From contig JAZRXA010000056.1 in assembly GCA_045599965.1 (NCBI GenBank), forward strand, positions 1 to 30,347: a stretch of 30,347 bases of DNA, read 5' to 3'. Under the pieces are notes generated by a model. That model saw only the letters and a list, made by a program, of their open reading frames with translations. It ran no database searches and had not been told where the DNA came from. This DNA is from RGIG5612 sp045599965 (GTDB lineage: Bacteria > Bacillota > Clostridia > Lachnospirales > Lachnospiraceae). Shown here piece by piece: positions 7,216 to 13,064 of this stretch; the stretch's first letter is position 1, and the number at the start of each line of letters is the position of its first letter. A program made the position numbers and the translations under genes.

Positions 7216-8580
7216 ATGGAAGAAACAAAAAAAGAAAAATTTAATAGATATGATTTAACAGAGGGAAGCGTTGTCAAGAAGATGATTGTCTTTGCGCTTC
7301 CTTTGGTTTTGACTTATATTTTACAAGCTGTTTTCGGACTTTGCGATATGGCGATAGTTGGTCATTATTTAGGTGCTCCAGGAATGAGTGCTGTTAATAT
7401 TGCTGGCTTAATTATTAATGTTTTAACTGCTATCGCAGGTGGACTAAGTAACGGTGGAAATGTATTTATAGGACAACTTTTTGGAGCTAAAAAAAGAGAT
7501 GACATTCCTAAGATTGCAGGTGCGCTTTTAAGCTTTATGGTTATAGTTTCTATAGGACTTGTTGCATTAACTATTATTTTTGCAAAGCCTATGCTAGTAG
7601 CGCTAGACACACCTTTGGAAGCTTTCAAAGATGGCGTTACATATTTAATGTGGGTTGCTGCTGGATCTATTTTCCTATTCGCCTATAACGCCCTTGCAGC
7701 ATCGCTAAGAGCTGTTGGAGATTCATTCCTTCCTACAATAGCTATCACAATCGGTATCTTAGTAAATATTGGACTAGACTATTTATTTGTAGGTCCATTG
7801 CAAATGGGAGTTGCTGGTGCCGCAATAGCTACATTAGTTTGCGAAGCGCTAACAGCTGTTTTAGCTTTTATATTTGCTGTAAAACATAAGATAATAACTC
7901 TTAATATTTCCGATTACAAATTAAGAGGTGATTATGTAAAGACAATGCTAAAGATTGGACTTCCTTTAGCATGCCAATTTGCTCTTAATGTTGCATCTTA
8001 CGTTTTAATAAGTGCTTTCGTAAATCAGTATGGAGTTGATGCGAGCGCAGCTTCGGGCGCAGTTTCAAAAATTGGAACATTTGCTATTTTGCCATCACAG
8101 GCTTTGCAAGCAACCATGCTTACTCTTACAGCACAAAACATTGCGATTAAAAACTATAGTAGGATTAAAAAGAGCCTAGCTATTACTCTTGTAATTTCTA
8201 TATTTTTCTCAGGGGCTTTTTGGCTTGCAGCACATTTTGCCCCGCAAGGCATGCTTAGCATATTTACAACGGATAGGGCAGTTTTAGAAATTGGAGCTAG
8301 ATTCTTCCAAATCATGACAATAAGTTATATCTTTGAAAGCATTTTGTTTAGTTTCCTTGGAATTATCTCAGGTTCGGGATATACGATTCTTTCATTCTGC
8401 CTTGGACTATTTTCCGCATACATCGTTAGATTCCCACTTACTATTGTGTTTAACAAGTTTACAGAGCTTGGATTTAACGGCATAGCATGGGCATATGTTT
8501 GCGCACCTTTTGCAGCAAGTTTAGGCGCATTTATATTCTATCTAACCGGAAAATGGAAAAAATCTAAGATAAAACTATAA
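7216..8580 (+). CDS. MATE family efflux transporter
   Basis: A 454-residue polytopic membrane protein with about 12 hydrophobic helices, start MEETKKEKFNRYDLTEGSVVKKM, and the paired-half layout of multidrug and toxin extrusion (MATE, MOP superfamily) antiporters; the VNIGLDYLFVGPLQMGVAGAA stretch is typical of the DinF/NorM-like bacterial branch. Such proteins export cationic or amphipathic compounds with Na+ or H+; the substrate is unknown. Only three bases separate it from metY and no clear Shine-Dalgarno precedes ATG 7216, suggesting translational coupling to metY within the riboswitch-controlled transcript. An AT-rich hairpin with a T run lies just after it. Confidence 0.87.
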   Translation: MEETKKEKFNRYDLTEGSVVKKMIVFALPLVLTYILQAVFGLCDMAIVGHYLGAPGMSAVNIAGLIINVLTAIAGGLSNGGNVFIGQLFGAKKRDDIPKIAGALLSFMVIVSIGLVALTIIFAKPMLVALDTPLEAFKDGVTYLMWVAAGSIFLFAYNALAASLRAVGDSFLPTIAITIGILVNIGLDYLFVGPLQMGVAGAAIATLVCEALTAVLAFIFAVKHKIITLNISDYKLRGDYVKTMLKIGLPLACQFALNVASYVLISAFVNQYGVDASAASGAVSKIGTFAILPSQALQATMLTLTAQNIAIKNYSRIKKSLAITLVISIFFSGAFWLAAHFAPQGMLSIFTTDRAVLEIGARFFQIMTISYIFESILFSFLGIISGSGYTILSFCLGLFSAYIVRFPLTIVFNKFTELGFNGIAWAYVCAPFAASLGAFIFYLTGKWKKSKIKL

Positions 8581-8619
8581 TTTATACTATTATTATAGGG
8601 CAAATCATAATATAATTAT

Positions 8620-8659
8620 AAAATACAAAAGATGTTGCATTGTTTTTTGTATTTTTTTT
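8620..8659 (+). terminator. probable intrinsic terminator after the MATE gene
   Basis: AAAATACAAAA (8620-8630) pairs with TTTTGTATTTT (8645-8655) around a 14-nt loop, and the T run continues to 8659. The stem has only one G-C pair, so it may be leaky. Confidence 0.5.
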
Positions 8660-8667
8660 GAATAAAA

Positions 8668-8695
8668 TTAACATGGTTAATTAGATTAATATTAT
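8668..8695 (+). promoter_or_regulatory. promoter of the metV-metF-lpdA-gcvH operon
   Basis: TTAACA (8668-8673), a 16-bp spacer and TATTAT (8690-8695) each match the consensus at five of six positions. AGGAGG (8700-8705) follows as the metV ribosome site, 12 bases before ATG, so the 5-prime leader would be very short. Confidence 0.5.
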
Positions 8696-8717
8696 ACATA
8701 GGAGGATATTTGTTAGC

Positions 8718-9377
8718 ATGATAGTATCAGAGAAAAAGCCTTTTGAAGAAGTGCTTGATATGCTCGGGGATGCCAAAAAAGTTGCTCTTGTTGGATGCGG
8801 AAGCTGCGCAACAAGCTGTAAAGTTGGCGGAGTAGAAGAACTTGATCAAATGGAAGAAGCATTAAAAGAAAAAGGAATTAGCGTAGTAGCTAAAATTATG
8901 CCAGATGAATCTTGCCAAAAGATGCTTTTAAAGAAAGAAATGAAGGCTCTTAAAGACGTTGAAGTTGATGCAGTTATTTCTTTAGCATGTGGCAATGGTG
9001 TTCAAACAGTTGCTCAAAATATTGACCTTCCTGTTTACCCAGCTACTAACACAAAATTCTTAGGACAAGTTGAACGTATTGGTATCTTTAATGAAGAATG
9101 CCGTATGTGTGGTGATTGTGTTCTTGGTCTTACAGGTGGTATTTGCCCAATTACACAATGTGCAAAAAGTTTAGTTAATGGTCCTTGCGGTGGACAAAAA
9201 GATGGTAAGTGTGAAGTTGACCCTCAAAACCCATGTGCATGGATTGAGATATATAACAGACTTGAAAAATTAGGAAAACTTGACCTCTTAGCAAAAACTA
9301 GAAAAGACAAAGGATATGCTAAGAACATTTATCCTAAACACATAAACTTAAAAGAGAAAAAGGAGGAGACTGAATAA
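8718..9377 (+). CDS. metV: MetV, zinc/iron-cysteine partner of methylene-THF reductase
   Basis: A 219-residue cysteine-rich protein matching the methylenetetrahydrofolate reductase C-terminal domain family (MetV). In acetogens MetV forms a complex with MetF. An N-terminal cluster (C27, C30, C34) and a C-terminal set (C128, C131, C134, C143, C148, C157, C165, C173) in ECRMCGDC and NGPCGGQKDGKCEV can hold a metal centre; which metals are bound is not readable here. The strong AGGAGG lies 12 bases from ATG 8718, a longish gap, but no alternative in-frame start lies closer. Its TAA overlaps the ATG of metF (TAATG), the tight coupling expected for a two-subunit enzyme. Confidence 0.88.
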   Translation: MIVSEKKPFEEVLDMLGDAKKVALVGCGSCATSCKVGGVEELDQMEEALKEKGISVVAKIMPDESCQKMLLKKEMKALKDVEVDAVISLACGNGVQTVAQNIDLPVYPATNTKFLGQVERIGIFNEECRMCGDCVLGLTGGICPITQCAKSLVNGPCGGQKDGKCEVDPQNPCAWIEIYNRLEKLGKLDLLAKTRKDKGYAKNIYPKHINLKEKKEETE

Positions 9378-10303
9378 TGAGTGCATTAAAAGAAGCTTTT
9401 GAAGCAGGAAAATTTGGTGTAACTGCCGAAATGGCACCTCCAAAAGGATATGATTTTACAGAACAAATCGAAGTTGCAACTCAACTTCTTAAAGGAAAAG
9501 TTCATGGCGTTAACGTTACTGATATGCAAAGTGCTTGCCTTAAAGCATCTTCAATCGGTTTGTGTATAGCTCTTAAACAAGCTGGCGTTGAACCAATCCT
9601 TCAGATGACAGGCCGTGATAGAAGCCGTATGGCTATCATGGGTGATTTCTTAGCAGCAGCTCATTTCGGAGTTGACACTATGCTCGCTCTTACAGGTGAC
9701 CATACAACAGTTGGTGACTGCAAAGAATCTAAACCTGTATTCGATCTTGATTCAGTTGGCATCTTACAGATGCTTACAAATATGGAAAACACAAATACAG
9801 ACTGTGGTGGAAACGAACTCCAAGCTGAAGCTCCTAAGTTTTACAAGGGCGCATCAGTTACTCCTGTATATGAGCCAATCGCTCTTCAAATCAACAAACT
9901 TCGTCAGAAGGTTGATGCAGGTGCTGAGTATGTTCAAACACAAGGTTTATTTAGTGTGGATAACCTTAAGAGATTTATGGACGAAGTTGATAAAGCTAAT
10001 ATCAAAGTTCATGTTATGGCAGGTATTATTCCTCTTAAGGCAGCAGGTATGGCTAAATTCATGAATGCTAACGTTCCTGGTATCGATGTTCCAGAATGGA
10101 TGATTCAAAGACTTGCTGATGCAGCAGCAGAAGGCAAAGAAAAAGATATTAAGGGTCTTCCAGCTAAAGCAGGTATCGAAATGGCAGCAGAAATGATTCA
10201 ACAAATTAAAGAAGAAAAACTTTGCGATGGTGTTCATGTTATGGCTATCGGCGCAGAGAAGAACGTTCCTGTAATCTTAGAAAAAGCAGGCGTTACAATT
10301 TAA
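9377..10303 (+). CDS. metF: methylenetetrahydrofolate reductase
   Basis: A 308-residue TIM-barrel flavoenzyme that reduces 5,10-methylene-THF to 5-methyl-THF, either for methionine synthesis or for the methyl branch of the Wood-Ljungdahl pathway. Recognisable parts are VTAEMAPPKGYD at the N-terminus (catalytic-glutamate strand), ALTGDHT, and the YVQTQGLFSVDNLKRF and HVMAGIIPL barrel segments, with CDGVHVMAIGAEK near the C-terminus. ATG 9377 is within the stop of metV and uses AGGAGGAG (9361-9368). The pairing with metV points to the MetVF type rather than the stand-alone NAD(P)H enzyme; a RnfC2-like electron-input subunit is not encoded nearby. Confidence 0.93.
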   Translation: MSALKEAFEAGKFGVTAEMAPPKGYDFTEQIEVATQLLKGKVHGVNVTDMQSACLKASSIGLCIALKQAGVEPILQMTGRDRSRMAIMGDFLAAAHFGVDTMLALTGDHTTVGDCKESKPVFDLDSVGILQMLTNMENTNTDCGGNELQAEAPKFYKGASVTPVYEPIALQINKLRQKVDAGAEYVQTQGLFSVDNLKRFMDEVDKANIKVHVMAGIIPLKAAGMAKFMNANVPGIDVPEWMIQRLADAAAEGKEKDIKGLPAKAGIEMAAEMIQQIKEEKLCDGVHVMAIGAEKNVPVILEKAGVTI

Positions 10304-10324
10304 TTGCTAGTCGGAGGAGAAAAA

Positions 10325-11716
10325 ATGAAAATTACAGTTATTGGCGGTGGCCCAGGCGGATATGAAGCAGCTATCTACGCAGCTAAAAAAGGTGCAGAAG
10401 TTGTTTTAGTTGAAAAACAAGAAGTCGGCGGCACATGCTTAAATAGAGGTTGTATTCCTACAAAAGCTTTCCTTGCATCATACGATGCTTTAGAAGCTGC
10501 TGAAACAGCTAAAAACTTTGGTATCTTAGGAGTAGGCGAAGAATTATCAAATGATTACAAAGCTATCTTAGATCGCAAGAACAAAGTTATGGACAGCCTT
10601 GTAAAAGGTATTAAATTCCTTTGCAAACAAAACAACGTTACTATCTTAAACGGTTTTGGAAAGATGGTTGACGCTCATCATGTAGAAGTTACTCTTAATG
10701 AAGGCACAGTAGAGACAGTAGAAACAGATTATATTATCTTAGCTACTGGTTCAGTTCCAACTTGCCCTCCAATGTTTAACGTTGATAGAAAAAGAGTTAT
10801 TACTTCTGATGAAATCTTAGATTTTGAAGAAGCTCCAAAGAGCCTTATCTTAGTAGGTGGCGGCGTAATTGGTTGTGAAATCGGACAGTTCTTAAATAAG
10901 ATGGGAACAGAAGTTACAATCGTTGAAGCACTTCCTAGAATTATGGCTACAATGGATGAAGACGTAAGTAAACAAATCTCACGTCAATTCAAGAAAGAAA
11001 AACTAAAAGTTTTAGCTGGCGATGGTATCGCTGAAGTTAATCCTTTCGAAGATCATGTTGAAGTAAAATTAGCTTCCGGCAAAGAACTTACAGCTGATTA
11101 TTGCTTAGTTGCTATTGGCCGTGCTCCTTTCACAACTGGTGTAGGACTTGAAGAAGCTGGCGTTGAACTTGGCGAGAGAGGAAGAATTAAAGTTAACGAA
11201 TATCTTCAAACTACAGCTGAAAACATTTATGCTATCGGCGATATTTTACCAAGCGCTCAATTAGCACACGTAGCTTCTTTCGAAGGTATGGTTGCAGTTG
11301 ATAATATTATGGGTGCTAAAAAAGAAATGACTTATCATGCAGTTCCAGGATGCGTATTTACAAATCCTCAACTTGCATCTGTAGGTATCTTAGAGTGGCA
11401 ACTTCAAAAAGAAGGCAAAGAACTTGATAAAGATTACAAGATTGGAACATTTGATTTCAAGGGTCTTGGAAAAGCTCAAGCTAGCGGACACCTTACAGGA
11501 TTCGTTAAAGTTATCGTAGATGCGAACGATGTTTTAATCGGTGCTGAAATCGTTGGTGCTGGTGCATCTGATATGCTCCAAGTTCTTACAACAGCTATCC
11601 AATTAAAACTTACAAGCGAGCAAGTTTTAGAGAGCATCTTCCCACATCCTTCTATGTGCGAAGCTATAAAAGAAGCTTTACATGATGTTCATGGCTTAAG
11701 CGTTAACAAAGGCTAA
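10325..11716 (+). CDS. lpdA: dihydrolipoyl dehydrogenase (glycine-cleavage L protein type)
   Basis: A 463-residue pyridine-nucleotide disulfide oxidoreductase. The FAD motif GGGPGG is at 7-12, the redox-active disulfide is C38-x4-C43 in GGTCLNRGCIPTK, the NAD-binding GGGVIGCEIG lies mid-protein, YAIGDI marks the second FAD segment, and the catalytic His-Glu pair is in HPSMCEAIKEAL at the C-terminus. It reoxidises the dihydrolipoyl group on a carrier such as GcvH. ATG 10325 follows CGGAGGAG (10312-10319); an in-frame TTG at 10304 lacks such a site. The neighbouring gcvH makes the glycine-cleavage/one-carbon role more likely than a 2-oxoacid dehydrogenase role. Confidence 0.93.
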   Translation: MKITVIGGGPGGYEAAIYAAKKGAEVVLVEKQEVGGTCLNRGCIPTKAFLASYDALEAAETAKNFGILGVGEELSNDYKAILDRKNKVMDSLVKGIKFLCKQNNVTILNGFGKMVDAHHVEVTLNEGTVETVETDYIILATGSVPTCPPMFNVDRKRVITSDEILDFEEAPKSLILVGGGVIGCEIGQFLNKMGTEVTIVEALPRIMATMDEDVSKQISRQFKKEKLKVLAGDGIAEVNPFEDHVEVKLASGKELTADYCLVAIGRAPFTTGVGLEEAGVELGERGRIKVNEYLQTTAENIYAIGDILPSAQLAHVASFEGMVAVDNIMGAKKEMTYHAVPGCVFTNPQLASVGILEWQLQKEGKELDKDYKIGTFDFKGLGKAQASGHLTGFVKVIVDANDVLIGAEIVGAGASDMLQVLTTAIQLKLTSEQVLESIFPHPSMCEAIKEALHDVHGLSVNKG

Positions 11717-11788
11717 AAATTTGCCTTGCAAAAAGTTTGATATTGTTATACATTGAATTTGAAAAAATTATTTAAAGGAGATAAAAAA

Positions 11789-12163
11789 ATGAATTATCCT
11801 TCAGAACTTAAGTATACTACTGACCATGCATGGGTTGAGGTTGACGGCGACGTTGCTAAAATCGGTATCACTGATTATGCACAAGATCAATTAGGTGATG
11901 TTCTTTATGTTGATCTTAAAGAAGTTGGCGAAGAAATCACTGCTGGTGACATCTTTACAGAAGTTGAATCTTCTAAGACTACTTCAGAAGTTCCTTCACC
12001 TGTTAGTGGCGAAATCACAGCTGTTAACGAAGACCTTGATGACTCACCTGAATTAGTTAACGAAGATCCATACGCTGCATGGATTCTTGAAGTTAAACTT
12101 TCTAACCCTGAAGAAGTTAACGCTCTTTTAAGCGCTGACGAGTATCAAGCTGGTTTAGAATAA
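11789..12163 (+). CDS. gcvH: glycine cleavage system H protein
   Basis: A 124-residue lipoyl carrier. The lipoylation lysine is K63 in EVESSKTTSEVPSP, in the hairpin turn typical of GcvH, and LGDVLYVDLKEVG and LVNEDPYAAWILEV are hallmark strands. It shuttles the aminomethyl and reducing groups between the P, T and L proteins. ATG 11789 follows AAAGGAGAT; an earlier in-frame TTG has no ribosome site. gcvT and gcvP are not in this window, so the system must be completed elsewhere or this pair has another role. A strong terminator follows at 12184-12215. Confidence 0.95.
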   Translation: MNYPSELKYTTDHAWVEVDGDVAKIGITDYAQDQLGDVLYVDLKEVGEEITAGDIFTEVESSKTTSEVPSPVSGEITAVNEDLDDSPELVNEDPYAAWILEVKLSNPEEVNALLSADEYQAGLE

Positions 12164-12183
12164 TTATTAACTCAATAAATGCT

Positions 12184-12215
12184 AAAGGCCACTATGTAAG
12201 TAGTGGCCTTTTTAT
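12184..12215 (+). terminator. strong intrinsic terminator after gcvH
   Basis: AAAGGCCACTA (12184-12194) pairs perfectly with TAGTGGCCTTT (12201-12211) around loop TGTAAG and runs into a T-rich tail. It closes the metV-metF-lpdA-gcvH operon. Confidence 0.93.
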
Positions 12216-12221
12216 TTGCTC

Positions 12222-12285
12222 GCGAACCGTATGAACTCGTTCATGGATCAGCAATATTTACCGATAACGAGTTATACGGCTTCGC
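12222..12285. repeat. long imperfect inverted repeat
   Basis: Bases 12222-12241 (GCGAACCGTATGAACTCGTT) and 12266-12285 (AACGAGTTATACGGCTTCGC) are reverse complements apart from one bulged base in each arm, with a 24-bp spacer. It lies between the gcvH terminator and the ABC transporter promoter, has no T run, and so is not a terminator. It could be an operator, a small palindromic repeat or a repeat remnant. Confidence 0.6.
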
Positions 12286-12313
12286 TTGCTTTGCGCTTAT
12301 AGGTTTTAGTTAT

Positions 12314-12342
12314 TTGAAAAGAGGCTTTAAAAGGGATATAAT
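12314..12342 (+). promoter_or_regulatory. promoter of the ABC exporter operon
   Basis: TTGAAA (12314-12319), an ideal 17-bp spacer and a perfect TATAAT (12337-12342). Transcription should start at about 12349-12351, which is the ATG itself (12351). The only purine-rich stretch (AAAAGGG, 12329-12335) lies upstream of the -10 box and cannot be in the transcript. Confidence 0.75.
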
Positions 12343-12350
12343 AAGTTGTT

Positions 12351-13055
12351 ATGAGTTTTATTGAACTTAAAGATGTTGTAAAAGAATATGGTGATGCAAA
12401 TTCGATGAAGATGAGGGCCGTTGATGGCATCAGCTTCGAAATTGAGCAAGGCGAGTTTGTTGTTATTGTTGGGCCTTCAGGAGCAGGAAAAACAACTGTA
12501 CTTAATATGCTTGGAGGCATGGACACAATTACTTCAGGACAAATTTTCGTTGATGGAATTGATATTGCGAAGTATAGCTCTAAGCAACTTACTGAGTATA
12601 GAAGATGCGATGTAGGTTTTGTTTTTCAATTCTACAATCTTGTTCCAAACTTTACTGCATTAGAAAATGTTGAGCTTGCTAATCAGATTAGTAAGAATCC
12701 TCTTGATGCGAAAGAGATTATGGCCGAAGTTGAGCTTTCTCATAGACTCAACAATTTTCCATCACAACTTTCTGGTGGAGAGCAACAAAGAGTTTCAATT
12801 GCAAGAGCTATGGCTAAAAATCCTAAGCTTATGCTTTGCGATGAGCCTACAGGAGCGCTTGATTACAATACTGGAAAGACAATACTTAAACTCTTGCAAG
12901 ACATGTGTAAGGAAAAAAAGATGACTGTAATAGTTATTACTCATAACCAGGCGATTGCGCCTATGGCAAATAGAATTATTCGTATTAAAAACGGTAAAGT
13001 TGAAAGCATGGAAATTAACAAAAAACCGAAATCAATCGATAAGATAGAGTGGTAG
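12351..13055 (+). CDS. ABC transporter ATP-binding protein (MacB/LolD type)
   Basis: A 234-residue ATPase with Walker A GPSGAGKTT (41-49), Q-loop context VFQFYNL, signature LSGGEQQR, Walker B LMLCDEP with catalytic glutamate, and the ITHNQ switch histidine. The EYGDANSMKMRAVDGISFEI start and DEPTGALD motif place it in the LolD/MacB/FtsE group that powers FtsX-like permeases, as opposed to importers. The start codon coincides with the predicted transcription start and lacks a Shine-Dalgarno, yet the N-terminus MSFIELKDVVKEYG is that of the family, so a leaderless mRNA is likely. Its permease begins 9 bp downstream. Confidence 0.9.
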   Translation: MSFIELKDVVKEYGDANSMKMRAVDGISFEIEQGEFVVIVGPSGAGKTTVLNMLGGMDTITSGQIFVDGIDIAKYSSKQLTEYRRCDVGFVFQFYNLVPNFTALENVELANQISKNPLDAKEIMAEVELSHRLNNFPSQLSGGEQQRVSIARAMAKNPKLMLCDEPTGALDYNTGKTILKLLQDMCKEKKMTVIVITHNQAIAPMANRIIRIKNGKVESMEINKKPKSIDKIEW

Positions 13056-13064
13056 GAAGAAGCT

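Noticed and set aside
8581..8717. Glycine or SAM riboswitch before the metV operon
   Set aside because: I see no tandem glycine aptamer, SAM-I kink-turn or other known core; the gap holds only an AT-rich hairpin and a promoter with a very short leader.
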